Shown one piece after another: positions 15,769 through 24,614 of a stretch of 64,000 bases of DNA. The stretch covers positions 1 to 64,000 of the forward strand of contig JAYWMQ010000003.1 in NCBI GenBank assembly GCA_035873375.1. Direction: 5' to 3'. This DNA comes from Nitrospirota bacterium (GTDB lineage Bacteria; Nitrospirota; Thermodesulfovibrionia; Thermodesulfovibrionales; JdFR-85). The first letter of the stretch is position 1; the number at the start of each line of letters is the position of its first letter. The notes below the pieces were generated by a model. It was not told where the DNA came from. It made no database searches and was given only the letters and a program-made list of their open reading frames with translations. A program made the position numbers and the translations under genes.

Positions 15769-16182
15769 ATGCGAAGTGAACTGAGGCGAAACAGGAACCG
15801 GAGGGTGATGAGCGAGATAAATGTCACGCCCTTTGTGGATGTGATGCTTGTCCTTTTGATTATCTTTATGGTGACGGCTCCGCTTATGAAGCAGGGGCTT
15901 GATGTGGACCTCCCAAAGGCCGGGGGTAAGGCGCTGCCGGTCCAGGAAAGGATAACGGTTACGGTCAAGAAAGACGGCAAGCTTTATTTAAATAACAAGG
16001 CGGTCTCAATCCAGGAGATGAGTAGAAGGCTGAAGGCCATCAGCAAGCTGAACCCGACCCTCTATCTCAAGGCAGACAGGCGTGTTTCCTATGGCAAGGT
16101 TATGAAGGTGATGGCCAAGATAAAGGATGCCGGGATTGAAAAAGTCGGCTTGATAACAGAGCCGTGGGCAAGGGTCAGATGA
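15769..16182 (+). CDS. tolR: TolR/ExbD-type proton-channel subunit
   Basis: 137 residues. A short cytoplasmic N-terminus is followed by one transmembrane helix (VTPFVDVMLVLLIIFMVTAPL) with the essential aspartate, then a periplasmic ExbD domain. TolR works with the TolQ channel to energise TolA. It is the first gene of a tight tolR-tolA-tolB-pal-cpoB operon. No tolQ precedes it: the space upstream holds tRNAs on the other strand. A TATAAT at 15723-15728 may be the -10 of the operon. Confidence 0.88.
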   Translation: MRSELRRNRNRRVMSEINVTPFVDVMLVLLIIFMVTAPLMKQGLDVDLPKAGGKALPVQERITVTVKKDGKLYLNNKAVSIQEMSRRLKAISKLNPTLYLKADRRVSYGKVMKVMAKIKDAGIEKVGLITEPWARVR

Positions 16183-16907
16183 GAGAGCCTTCCCTGAAAG
16201 AGACGGCTGTCCTGTCACTCATCCTGCATGCCCTTGTCTTCTTTACAGCCTTGCTGTTAATAAAAAAGACTTCACTTGTTACCCTTCCCTCCCCGTATAT
16301 GGTCAGGCTTGTAAGCCCTGCAAAGGTCACGGTCACCAAGGTCAGGACCGCAAAAAAGGTGAAGGCAAAGAAAAAACCAGCGGCAAAGGTTGAGACTGCC
16401 AGGAAGAGCCGGCCTGCCAAGGTGGCGAAGAAGAAGGCAGTGCCAGTAAAGAAAGCGCCTCCGCCTTCTGATGGCGTGACACTCGAGGAGAGGATTGCCG
16501 CCATAAGGGCAAAGAAACGGATAAGGACGGTTGTTGCACTCAGAAAAACCGTGCTGTCAGTCAAAAAAGAACAGAAGCCAAAGGAAGTTCAACCGCCTGC
16601 AGGGCAGGAGGCAACCACATCCGAGAATACTCCCGGAGGTGGAGAGTCTTTAATCGCAGGGTACTATGCGCTTGTTCAGGAGAGGGTCTGGAGTGAGTGG
16701 GTCTTCCCGGAGTTCAGGACAGGGCAGGGGCTTGAGGCAGTGGTTAACATAAAGATTTACAGGAATGGCAGGGTGAAGATACAGGGTATAAAGAAGTCAT
16801 CAGGAAATACCCTTTTTGACCGCTCTGTGCTGAGGGCCATCTCAAAGGCCTCGCCTCTTCCACCGCCTCCCTATGAGCTGGAAATTGCGGTCAGGTTTAC
16901 CCCATGA
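16179..16907 (+). CDS. tolA: TolA/TonB-like energy-transducing protein
   Basis: About 242 residues from ATG 16179 (ATGA overlap with tolR); a GTG at 16164 is also in frame. An N-terminal membrane anchor (AVLSLILHALVFFTALLL) is followed by a Lys/Ala/Pro-rich periplasmic stretch (about 45-150). A C-terminal TonB-like domain follows (WSEWVFPEF, then VNIKIYRNGRVKIQGIKKSSG). It should transmit proton-motive force from TolQR across the periplasm to TolB/Pal. Called tolA from operon position; the C-terminal domain alone would also fit TonB. Confidence 0.82.
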   Translation: MREPSLKETAVLSLILHALVFFTALLLIKKTSLVTLPSPYMVRLVSPAKVTVTKVRTAKKVKAKKKPAAKVETARKSRPAKVAKKKAVPVKKAPPPSDGVTLEERIAAIRAKKRIRTVVALRKTVLSVKKEQKPKEVQPPAGQEATTSENTPGGGESLIAGYYALVQERVWSEWVFPEFRTGQGLEAVVNIKIYRNGRVKIQGIKKSSGNTLFDRSVLRAISKASPLPPPPYELEIAVRFTP

Positions 16908-18214
16908 ATGAAGTAAAGAGCAGACGGTATGCGGTATACAGCAGGCTGATACTCATTATGCTTGCCGCCTTCTGCCTTCTGCCTGTTTTTATGCATACCC
17001 CTGCAGAGGCAAGGGTCTATATCGACATCACCTCACCGGGTTTCAGGCAGATTCCTATTGCAATTTACAGGCTTTCAGGGGCTCCGGCAGGTGGTGAGAT
17101 TTCAGGCATTATAAAGGACGACCTGCAGTTCTCCGGAGTGTTTTCATATGTTGACAGGGCTGCATACATAGAGACTTCCCTGCCCGTCTTTGACCCGCAG
17201 AACTGGTCTCCCCTTGGTGTTGAAATCGTGGTTAAGGGCTCTGTGACCATGGACGGCGATCAGGTATCGGCAACGATCTATCTTTATGATGTGGTTGAGG
17301 GAAAGAGGGTTTTTCAGAAAGAGTACAGGGCCGTAAAAAGGCATCTCAGGCCACTTGCTCATACGATCTCAAATGATATTTATAAGGCTGTAACAGGTGA
17401 GGACGGGGTTTTTAGGTCAAAAATCGCCTTTATAGGACAAAAGGGCGGGAAGAAAAGCATTTACATTGCGGACTGGGATGGCAGGAGGTTAAAGAATACA
17501 GGTGTCGGTGGCGACCTGATACTTGCGCCTCACTGGTCCAGCGATGGCAAGAGGCTCATATATTCTGCTGCAAGGGGCAGACAATGGTTTATTTTCCTCC
17601 TGGACTTTAATGAGAAGAAGGAGAGGCTCCTGGTGCGCTCTGCAGGGACCAATATCGCCGGTGATTTTTTGCCGGAGGGCAGTGGTTTTCTCTTCTCTTC
17701 ATCAAAGGCCGGGACACCGGATATTTACCTGTTTGACCTCAAGACCTCAAAGCAAAAGAGGTTGACACGGTGGAGGGGCATAGAGGTCTCACCCTCTGTT
17801 TCTCCTGACGGAAGGCAGGTTGCCTTTGTTTCCGACCATGGAGGGTCTCCCCAGGTTTATATTATGAAGATTGACGGAAGTGACGTAAGAAGGGTTACCT
17901 TCAGCGGCAATTATAACACCTCGCCCGTATGGTCGCCAAGGGGGGACAGGATTGCCTACAGCGGCCGTATTTATGGAAAAAACCAGATATTTATTGTCTC
18001 CCCCGATGGTGCAGACCCCCTGCAGCTTACAGACAGGGGCAATAACGAGGAACCGTCATTTTCTCCTGACGGCAGGTATATCACCTTTACCTCTGACCGT
18101 GACGGCATGAAGGGGGTATATATAATGAGGGCAAATGGAGAGGCACAGAAGAGGATAACAGCTAAAGACATGAGGGCCTTTGGCCCGAGATGGTCGCCCA
18201 AAAAAATCTTTTAG
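16904..18214 (+). CDS. tolB: TolB periplasmic beta-propeller
   Basis: 436 residues. A signal peptide (LILIMLAAFCLLPVF, cleaved after the AEA region near residue 36) is followed by a TolB N-terminal domain. Then come WD-like repeats with SPDG..AFVSDRGG-type motifs (VSPDGRQVAFVSDHGG, FSPDGRYITFTSDRDG). TolB binds Pal and links the outer membrane, peptidoglycan and TolA. Start ATG overlaps the tolA stop. Confidence 0.93.
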   Translation: MNEVKSRRYAVYSRLILIMLAAFCLLPVFMHTPAEARVYIDITSPGFRQIPIAIYRLSGAPAGGEISGIIKDDLQFSGVFSYVDRAAYIETSLPVFDPQNWSPLGVEIVVKGSVTMDGDQVSATIYLYDVVEGKRVFQKEYRAVKRHLRPLAHTISNDIYKAVTGEDGVFRSKIAFIGQKGGKKSIYIADWDGRRLKNTGVGGDLILAPHWSSDGKRLIYSAARGRQWFIFLLDFNEKKERLLVRSAGTNIAGDFLPEGSGFLFSSSKAGTPDIYLFDLKTSKQKRLTRWRGIEVSPSVSPDGRQVAFVSDHGGSPQVYIMKIDGSDVRRVTFSGNYNTSPVWSPRGDRIAYSGRIYGKNQIFIVSPDGADPLQLTDRGNNEEPSFSPDGRYITFTSDRDGMKGVYIMRANGEAQKRITAKDMRAFGPRWSPKKIF

Positions 18215-18224
18215 GAGGATGATT

Positions 18225-18803
18225 ATGAGGAGGTTTTTGTTTTTGTTGTTGGTTGTTGGTCTGACTTTTTCCTGTGCGCAGAGAAAGGTTACCACATCAG
18301 AGCCGGGAAAGGTGATTCCTTCAGAGGAAGTAAAGGCAGAGCAGCCCCAGGAGGAGACGCCCGCCATTGTGGGGGAGCAGGATATCTCAAATATCGAGAC
18401 CACGGAAATCAAGGAAGCCCCTGTGGCGATGAAGGTCTCTGAAGAAGAGAAGAAGAATGTTTTGAGGGATATATACTTTGACTTTGACAGGTATGACGTT
18501 AAAGCTGAGGACAAGCCGGTCCTTCGTGCAGTTGCCGACTGGATGCTTGAAAACCCTGATGTAAAATTGGTGATAGAAGGTCATTGCGATGAGAGGGGTA
18601 CAAGTGAGTACAACCTCGGACTTGGCGACAGAAGGGCAAAGTCAACAAAGGACTACCTTATAACCCTTGGTGTTGCAGCAGACAGGCTGCAGACCGTCAG
18701 TTACGGCGAGGAGAAGCCGCTCTGTACTGAAAGCACTGAGGAGTGCTGGGCAAAGAACAGAAGGGCACACTTTGTAGTATTACAACAGGAGGCAGGTAAA
18801 TGA
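18225..18803 (+). CDS. pal: Pal peptidoglycan-associated lipoprotein
   Basis: About 192 residues from ATG 18225, six bases after AGGAGG. A lipoprotein signal ends in VGLTFSC (lipidated Cys17), followed by a Glu/Pro-rich linker. An OmpA-like domain then carries the peptidoglycan-binding core: IEGHCDERGTSEYNLGLGDRRA and NRRAHFV. It anchors the outer membrane to the cell wall within Tol-Pal. It has an extra Cys pair (CTESTEEC) seen in Pal proteins. Confidence 0.93.
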   Translation: MRRFLFLLLVVGLTFSCAQRKVTTSEPGKVIPSEEVKAEQPQEETPAIVGEQDISNIETTEIKEAPVAMKVSEEEKKNVLRDIYFDFDRYDVKAEDKPVLRAVADWMLENPDVKLVIEGHCDERGTSEYNLGLGDRRAKSTKDYLITLGVAADRLQTVSYGEEKPLCTESTEECWAKNRRAHFVVLQQEAGK

Positions 18804-19744
18804 GCAGGGGGCTTCGTGCAGGGGGGAGGTTGATCAACCGGCTCTGCCCGGCCTTGCGCAGTGCTGCCATCCTCAAGCTCTGCGGGGTGGTTCTTCTCTT
18901 GTCCGGATGTATAACCGGCGGTAATTTTGAATCTCTCCGCAGTGATGTTAATCAGCTGAAACGCGAGGTCTATGCCCAGAAACGGGAGGTTACAGGGCTC
19001 AAGGAGGGGCTCGGCAGTCTTGAGGGGAAGACCGCAAAGGTAGTAACCAAGGAGACCCTTGAGGCCATAAGAAACAGTCAGGAGATGATTTACGATCAAC
19101 TAACCGGGTTGAACAGGGATATACAGCTTCTGCAGGGCAAGTTTGACGAGAAGAACTATGCTGTGGAAAAGGCCCTGTCAGAGAACAAGGCCGAGATGAC
19201 GGAGCTGAAGTCCAGGGTCGAGGAGATGGCAGGAGAGGTTAAGCAGCTGATGGCAAGGGTGCAGGTGCTGGAGCAGAAGTTTGATGCCCTGTCAAAGGGG
19301 CCGCTTGTTGAGAAGAAAGCAGAGAAGAAAAAAGCACCTGTTGTTACTGAAGAAGGTATTTACCAGCAGGCCTTAAAGACATTCCGTGACGGGAAATACA
19401 AGGAAGCAAGAAAAGAGTTTGAGTCCTTCCTCAGGAGATACCCTGACTCGGATCTATCGGATAATGCGCAGTTCTGGATTGCCGAGTCGTATTACAAGGA
19501 TGGACTTTACGAGGATGCAATCCTTGCCTATGAAACCCTGATAAGGAAGTTCCCGAAGAGTGATAAAGTCCCAGGGGCAATGCTGAAGCAGGCGTATTCA
19601 TTCCTGGAGTTGGGAGACAAAAATACTACAAAGGTTATCCTCTCGACTCTGAAGGAGAGGTTTCCGAAGTCAAAAGAGGCAGAGCTTGCTGATAAAAAAC
19701 TGCAGGCACTCGGCAAGAATGCTCAACAGAAGAAGACCCCCTGA
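18800..19744 (+). CDS. cpoB: CpoB/YbgF, Tol-Pal coordinator, as a lipoprotein
   Basis: 314 residues. The signal sequence ends in LLLSGC (Cys37), so this version appears lipidated, unlike the soluble E. coli protein. Residues 45-165 form a long coiled coil (SDVNQLKREVYAQKREV..), and 185-305 hold TPR repeats (YQQALKTFRDGKYKEARKEFESFL). CpoB coordinates cell-wall synthesis with Tol-driven constriction. The start overlaps the pal stop (ATGA). Confidence 0.88.
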   Translation: MSRGLRAGGRLINRLCPALRSAAILKLCGVVLLLSGCITGGNFESLRSDVNQLKREVYAQKREVTGLKEGLGSLEGKTAKVVTKETLEAIRNSQEMIYDQLTGLNRDIQLLQGKFDEKNYAVEKALSENKAEMTELKSRVEEMAGEVKQLMARVQVLEQKFDALSKGPLVEKKAEKKKAPVVTEEGIYQQALKTFRDGKYKEARKEFESFLRRYPDSDLSDNAQFWIAESYYKDGLYEDAILAYETLIRKFPKSDKVPGAMLKQAYSFLELGDKNTTKVILSTLKERFPKSKEAELADKKLQALGKNAQQKKTP

Positions 19745-19754
19745 GGGGCAGGAA

Positions 19755-20732
19755 ATGAGCTTATCGGATCGGTATCACAGGGTTATCGACTATATGAGGG
19801 TTTCCGTTACCGACAGGTGTAACCTCAGGTGTCTCTACTGTATGCCCGGTGATAGCGACCCTGTAGTCTATAAGGAGATACTCTCCTACGAGGAGATAGC
19901 AAGGATTATCTCTGTTGCGGCCGGATTGGGGGTAAAAAAGATTCGGCTTACAGGTGGTGAGCCCCTTGCCAGAAAGAATATTCAGTATCTGATTAAAAGG
20001 CTTGCCGAGATGGAGGGTATTGAGGATATAAGCCTTACCACAAACGGGCTCCTCCTGAAGAGGTATGCAGCGGAGCTTAAAGAAGCAGGCCTGAACAGGG
20101 TGAATGTCAGTCTTGATTCCATACGGCCGGAACGTTTCAGGGAAATTACCGGCGGCGGGTCTCTGGAGCAGGTACTTGGGGGAATAGAGAGTGCCCATGC
20201 AGCAGGGCTCAGGCCTGTAAAGATAAATGTTGTAGTCATAAGGGGAGTAAATGACGATGAAGTTGAGGACTTTGCCCGCCTTACATTAACCACGCCATAC
20301 CACATCAGGTTCATTGAGTTTATGCCTGGTTCAGACAATCTGTGGACCAGGGACAAGTGTATCCCGGTTGAGGAGATTAGAGAGAGGATAGAGGCCATAG
20401 CGCCTGTTGTTGCTGTGAAGGAGAGGAGGCATGGACCGGCAAGGTACTTCAGGTTTGCAGGTGCAGAGGGAGTAATCGGTTTTATAAGTGCGGTTTCACA
20501 CCATTTTTGTTCAGACTGTAACCGCCTGAGACTTACTGCCGACGGGAAGATAAGACCCTGCCTCTTTTCCGGGAGCACAATAGACCTCAAAAGCGCCATC
20601 ACCATGGGGGCCTCGGATAAAGAGATAGAAAGGCTTTTGAGGCTTTCGGTTGCTGTCAAGCCGGAGGGGCATAAGATAAATCAGGGAGTCTGCGGGGATT
20701 TCATCCGGTCAATGTCAAAGATAGGGGGGTAG
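19755..20732 (+). CDS. moaA: GTP 3',8-cyclase MoaA
   Basis: 325 residues from ATG 19755 after GGGGCAGG; the open frame starts earlier but inside cpoB. The radical-SAM cluster motif CNLRCLYC and a second C-terminal cluster (HHFCSDCNRLRLTADGKIRPCLFS) are both present. It converts GTP to the cyclic pterin precursor of molybdenum cofactor. The usual terminal GG is seen in KIGG. It follows the tol operon by 10 bases and may be read through from it. No other moa genes are in view. Confidence 0.93.
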   Translation: MSLSDRYHRVIDYMRVSVTDRCNLRCLYCMPGDSDPVVYKEILSYEEIARIISVAAGLGVKKIRLTGGEPLARKNIQYLIKRLAEMEGIEDISLTTNGLLLKRYAAELKEAGLNRVNVSLDSIRPERFREITGGGSLEQVLGGIESAHAAGLRPVKINVVVIRGVNDDEVEDFARLTLTTPYHIRFIEFMPGSDNLWTRDKCIPVEEIRERIEAIAPVVAVKERRHGPARYFRFAGAEGVIGFISAVSHHFCSDCNRLRLTADGKIRPCLFSGSTIDLKSAITMGASDKEIERLLRLSVAVKPEGHKINQGVCGDFIRSMSKIGG

Positions 20733-20741
20733 CCGGGGCTG

Positions 20742-21863
20742 ATGTGGCAGTTACTGAGGAAAGAACTTCTCCATATGCTCCGTGACCGGGGGCTTGTCAT
20801 CTTCATCCTCTACGCCTTCACCCTCGATATATACATGGCTGCCAAGGGCTTTAATCTTATCCCTGAAATGATCTCCATAAGCGTATATAATGAGGATAAT
20901 TCACCCCAAAGCCGTGAGCTGACAGACAGGATCAAGCCGCCCGCCTTCCGCCCGCCCCGCATGATTAACAGCCGCCAGGAGATAGACAGGCTTTTAAATG
21001 CATCCGAGACCGTGCTTGTCCTTGTCATCCCCCAGGGATTTCAGAGAGACCTGTACAGGGGCGGGGCATCTGTGCAGGTTCTGGTTGACGGCACACAGAG
21101 CACGGCTGCATATCTGAGTTCAGCCTATATCGGCAGTATTATAGAGCGGTATTCAGCAGAGTTGTTGAGGGAGAGGCAAAGGCTGAGAAATATAACGGGA
21201 TTGCCGTATGTTGATATAAAGAGCAGGATCTACTTTAATCCCGGCGCACGGGACGACATCTTTGAGGGCCTCAATGAATTCTTTATGGTCGTCACGCTGA
21301 TCGGGATGATACTGCCTGCAGCAATACTTATCAGGGAGCTGGAGTACGGAACAATCGAGCAGATACTGATTTCACCTTTCAGCATAAAGAAGCTCCTGCT
21401 TATAAAGATAATAGCATCATCTGCCTTCCTGCTTACAATGATAGGATTGAGTTATGAATTTGTGCTCAGGCTGTGGCTCGGGTTTCCCCTGCGGGGTACG
21501 GTTTACGGCTTTCTCCTTATAAGCATGCTCTACGGGATTGCCACCACCGGACTCTCCTTTATAATCGCCTCAATCGCCAGGAGGTTCAGCCAGATAGGGA
21601 TGCTGACCATCGTATTTTTTGCCCCGATGCTCCTGCTCTCAGGCGGATGGGTGCCGCCGGAGGCCCTTCCGGAGTGGCTGAGGTCCCTGACCTTTATCTC
21701 TCCCCTCAAGTATTACATGGAGCTGGGGATCGGCCTTCTGATCAGGGGCGCTGATCTGGAGATGCTCCTCCCAAACATACTGAAACTCTCGGCACTGGCG
21801 GCAATCCTGATGGGGACAGGCTACAGTCTGTATAACAGGAGAATATCAAGAGGGGAATATTGA
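20742..21863 (+). CDS. ABC-2 type transporter permease
   Basis: 373 residues. One N-terminal transmembrane segment is followed by an extracytoplasmic loop of about 150 residues, then five hydrophobic helices from about 180 (FFMVVTLIGMILPAAILIRELEYGTIEQILISPF). This is the YhhJ/YbhR layout (ABC-2, drug or lipid export). The ATPase subunit is not adjacent, so it would have to be supplied from elsewhere, or a neighbour was lost. It starts nine bases after moaA. Confidence 0.82.
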   Translation: MWQLLRKELLHMLRDRGLVIFILYAFTLDIYMAAKGFNLIPEMISISVYNEDNSPQSRELTDRIKPPAFRPPRMINSRQEIDRLLNASETVLVLVIPQGFQRDLYRGGASVQVLVDGTQSTAAYLSSAYIGSIIERYSAELLRERQRLRNITGLPYVDIKSRIYFNPGARDDIFEGLNEFFMVVTLIGMILPAAILIRELEYGTIEQILISPFSIKKLLLIKIIASSAFLLTMIGLSYEFVLRLWLGFPLRGTVYGFLLISMLYGIATTGLSFIIASIARRFSQIGMLTIVFFAPMLLLSGGWVPPEALPEWLRSLTFISPLKYYMELGIGLLIRGADLEMLLPNILKLSALAAILMGTGYSLYNRRISRGEY

Positions 21864-21880
21864 GATGCCCTTGATTTGTC

Positions 21881-21901
21881 ACCCTGAACTTGATTCAGGG
21901 T
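21881..21901. repeat. Short REP-like palindrome
   Basis: ACCCTGAA and TTCAGGGT flank five bases, 18 bp after the permease stop. It may act as a transcript end, but there is no T-run. Confidence 0.5.
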
Positions 21902-22180
21902 CTCATATATCGTTCTTTTCTGTTTGTACGACAAAAAATTAACCAGCAAAAAACTCTGTATATTCTTATCCAACAGCGTATACATGTTGATGGATTGCGT
22001 GGTTTACTGAAATATTCAGGATTTGAAAAGAGGACTCGTGGTAGCCATTATATCTTCACGAAAGATGGCATTGAAGAGATTCTTAATTTACAACCTAAAG
22101 GTGCTAAAGCCAAGCCGTATCAGGTAAAACAAGTTCACAGTCAGGCCCATAAGCCCTGTTTTACGAGCTTATGGGCCTGA
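21890..22180 (+). pseudogene. Degenerate HicA-type toxin
   Basis: The core HicA fold is readable: a LRGLLKYSGF helix, TRGSHYIF with the catalytic histidine, and LQPKGAKAKPYQVKQV. There is no proper start, since the upstream part runs into a REP-like palindrome. The last helix is replaced by a long inverted repeat beginning at 22134. HicA is a small mRNA interferase; this copy is probably dead. A HicB-like scrap lies 1.5 kb further on. Confidence 0.65.
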
Positions 22181-22187
22181 CTGTGAA
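22134..22187. repeat. Perfect 21-bp inverted repeat
   Basis: Arms 22134-22154 and 22167-22187 (TTCACAGTCAGGCCC.. and ..GGGCCTGACTGTGAA) are identical over 21 bp around a 12-base loop. It interrupts the end of the hicA relic. No T-run follows, so it is more likely a mobile hairpin than a terminator. Confidence 0.8.
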
Positions 22188-22342
22188 TATTTAACAGTTA
22201 AGATGTTCTCTTCTAAATACGATAATCAATAAATTTTTCTTTATGGCAATTCTGCGCTTGAAACATATCGTGACAGTGTAAGAGCTGAAGAGAAAAGGAT
22301 AGTATGCCTCCCGATGCTTCTCATCACGAATAATCCTAATTG

Positions 22343-22708
22343 TCAGATTACCCCTACCGCAGTGATGTGATATGTTACTCTGTAAAGCCATCCATCTATA
22401 TCACGAATAGCAAGCCCAAACTTTAGGTAAACCTGATGGTTTAAATTATACCAGTTGCACCAATCAACAGCCCATCCTGCATCGACAGCGTGATGATCGT
22501 TTCCAATAGCTGCCAGGGAGACAATTGAGGCAACATCATCAAGGCGATTCCAGACCGGACCACGCACCATCTCACCAGTTACATGTCTCCATGAGCCGCC
22601 AGAACCTTTCAAGTGGAAACCTGCATAACCAGACAAAACTACAAGATCCCGTCCGTCCCCGGTTTTTGTTCTTAACTCTTGTGGGGATGCATACCATATT
22701 GGCCACAT
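22343..22708 (-). CDS. Hypothetical protein, 121 residues
   Basis: Starts at ATG 22708 after an excellent GAGGAGG with five-base spacing (MWPIWYASPQELRTKTGDGRD). Rich in Trp and Gly, with no signal peptide or membrane segment. Contains GYAGFHLKGSGGSWRHV and WAVDWCNWYNLNHQVY. I do not recognise the family. It is the second gene of a two-gene unit with the acidic protein upstream. Confidence 0.6.
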   Translation of the reverse strand: MWPIWYASPQELRTKTGDGRDLVVLSGYAGFHLKGSGGSWRHVTGEMVRGPVWNRLDDVASIVSLAAIGNDHHAVDAGWAVDWCNWYNLNHQVYLKFGLAIRDIDGWLYRVTYHITAVGVI

Positions 22709-22758
22709 AAAAACCTCCTCTTGTTTAAACTTGAAAGTTTGACACCCATTCCAAGAAG

Positions 22759-23082
22759 TCACGCCTGAAAACCTATCGGCGGACCTCCTTTTTCATAAAC
22801 GACTTCGCTCCACGATTTCTCCTCTGGAATATCTGGGATGTCACCAACTTCTGTTGGCTGAATCATCGTCCTTTCCTCTCCTCGTGCCATCTCAACTCCT
22901 GTGCTAACGCCCTCAGGACCGATCTCTGGAATTTCCGGAATACGTATACCTGTGCTTACCGGTATTACTTCTTCATAAGTTACATCCTCCTCACTTGAGG
23001 GTGCCACTGCTTCTGGTCCAGGACCCCCTAATTTCTCCGTTGTTTCCTCCGGCGTGGAAGGTGTCTGAGGTCTTTCCGACAT
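22759..23082 (-). CDS. Hypothetical acidic Pro/Glu-rich protein, 107 residues
   Basis: Starts at ATG 23082 with a GGAGGGAAG site. Very rich in Pro, Glu, Gly and Thr, with few hydrophobics (TPSTPEETTEKLGGPGPEAV, then IRIPEIPEIGPEG), so probably disordered. It ends 50 bp before the next gene. No family recognised; the pairing suggests that the two products act together. Confidence 0.55.
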   Translation of the reverse strand: MSERPQTPSTPEETTEKLGGPGPEAVAPSSEEDVTYEEVIPVSTGIRIPEIPEIGPEGVSTGVEMARGEERTMIQPTEVGDIPDIPEEKSWSEVVYEKGGPPIGFQA

Positions 23083-23458
23083 AGAATCTTCCCTCCTTTC
23101 AATAATAAGAATTTACTTCAATGCAATTCATATTGCACTTCAACGTATCTCTCGGGTAAACATAAGAGTATGCTACTCCTACTGTTACATTAACGAAAAG
23201 GTAAGTAAAGGTATTATTCACATTGCAGAGAATCAGAGCGTTACCAACTAAATTTGATTTAAAATAATTGCTTCCTACAAAAAAACCGGCTCAAGGCTGT
23301 TTAGGTAACGGAAACGACATGGTTCAGGCCTGTGCATTTGACATTCATGTCGTAATTTTGTGCCCAGGAGAAAACCTCTATTACTTATGTCAAGATGTAT
23401 CCCTGTTTCTCTGTTGTCATTCAGCTATTTGGATTTGTTATAATTTCATATACACCAG
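23083..23458. other. AT-rich intergenic region
   Basis: No convincing gene. It holds a segment GGCTCAAGGCTGTTTAGGTA near 23285-23310 that resembles the hairpin region at 62016-62041, and the start region for the leftward gene pair. Confidence 0.4.
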
Positions 23459-23551
23459 TTGGATGTATTGAGCGAGAACCGGAAACAAGAGTATATGCAG
23501 GGATTCCCTGACGCCCACACACAAGCTGAAACATTAGATGAACTACAGGAA
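23459..23551 (+). pseudogene. HicB-like antitoxin fragment fused to the next gene
   Basis: The codons YMQGFPDAHTQAETLDELQE match the HicB core (..FPxAHTQGETLDELEEN..). The fragment has lost its start and the DNA-binding part, and runs in frame into the methyltransferase. Confidence 0.5.
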
Positions 23552-24565
23552 ATGGACAATGAAGACATGAAGACTACCCTGAAACATAGGGATGCAAACG
23601 TTGTTGTTGAAGAACTTGCATCTGGTAAAAAGAAAATCCATGTAGAGATTCCAAGCGGCGATTTATTTATGACCACAAAGACTTGTGAGACATCTTATCC
23701 CTTAGATTTGATTGATAAAATCCTGAGCGTGAAAGGACCTGCTTATTTATGTGATGAGATTTTGCGAGACGAATCACCAGATTATGTTCAGAAGAGTTTA
23801 AAATATGATCTGTTGAGTTATCTGCATGATAATGAATTCAAAAACAAAAGACTACTTGATTTCGGTTGTGGTAGTGGAGCATCTACAATGATACTTGCGA
23901 GAATGTTCCCACACACTGAGATAGTTGGGATAGAACTTGAAGAAAAACTACTATCTATTGCGAAACTCAGAGCTAATCATTATGGTTATAACAACATAGA
24001 ACTGCTAATCTCTTCAAATCCCGATCAATTACCTCCCGATACAGGTTATTTTGATTATATTATATTAAGTGCCGTATACGAGCATCTTCTTCCAAATGAA
24101 CGTGCAATGCTGTTACCGAAACTTTGGAGCATACTAAAAACCGGTGGAATTCTTTTCTTAAACCAAACTCCTTATAGATATTTTCCTGTTGAAACACATA
24201 CCACCAGTGGTTTGCCGTTTATTAACTATTTACCAGACAGAGCTGCCCTCTTTTGTACTCGACACTTTTCCAAAAGGAAGTTGAAAAACAATAGCTGGCA
24301 AGAACTGTTAAGAAAAGGTATACGAGGCGGAAGTATCAAGGAGATATCCAAAATTCTAAGCCGTTGTTCTCAAAAGCCGCTTCCCTTAAATCCTTATAGA
24401 TTTGGAATAAAAGACAGAATTGATCTTTGGTATATCAAATCCGGGAAGACCGGATTTTCAGTAATTAAAAAATCATTCCTGTTCTTAACCAAGTCTCTGA
24501 ATAGCGTAACGGGAATAAGTATATTACCCAGTTTATCTTTAGCGATTAAAAAAAGTGATCGGTAA
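23552..24565 (+). CDS. SAM-dependent methyltransferase
   Basis: About 337 residues from ATG 23552 or 23567; the open frame reaches back to 23459 through a HicB relic. Residues 80 onward hold a class I fold: LLDFGCGSGASTMILA (motif I), IVGIELEEKLLSIA, FDYIILSAVYEHLLPNER (motif IV) and LKTGGILFLNQTPYRYFP. The C-terminal 100 residues are basic and unassigned. This pattern is common in sugar or lipid-linked methyltransferases. AT-rich codon use marks it as acquired. Confidence 0.72.
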   Translation: MDNEDMKTTLKHRDANVVVEELASGKKKIHVEIPSGDLFMTTKTCETSYPLDLIDKILSVKGPAYLCDEILRDESPDYVQKSLKYDLLSYLHDNEFKNKRLLDFGCGSGASTMILARMFPHTEIVGIELEEKLLSIAKLRANHYGYNNIELLISSNPDQLPPDTGYFDYIILSAVYEHLLPNERAMLLPKLWSILKTGGILFLNQTPYRYFPVETHTTSGLPFINYLPDRAALFCTRHFSKRKLKNNSWQELLRKGIRGGSIKEISKILSRCSQKPLPLNPYRFGIKDRIDLWYIKSGKTGFSVIKKSFLFLTKSLNSVTGISILPSLSLAIKKSDR

Positions 24566-24614
24566 CTTGAGGTTAAACAAGGTTCAATAATGACAAAAAA
24601 TGTCATAACAAAAA

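Noticed and set aside
22134-22187. The 21-bp inverted repeat as an attC site
   Set aside because: Perfect arms without extrahelical bases and no G/TT core or matching cassette start.
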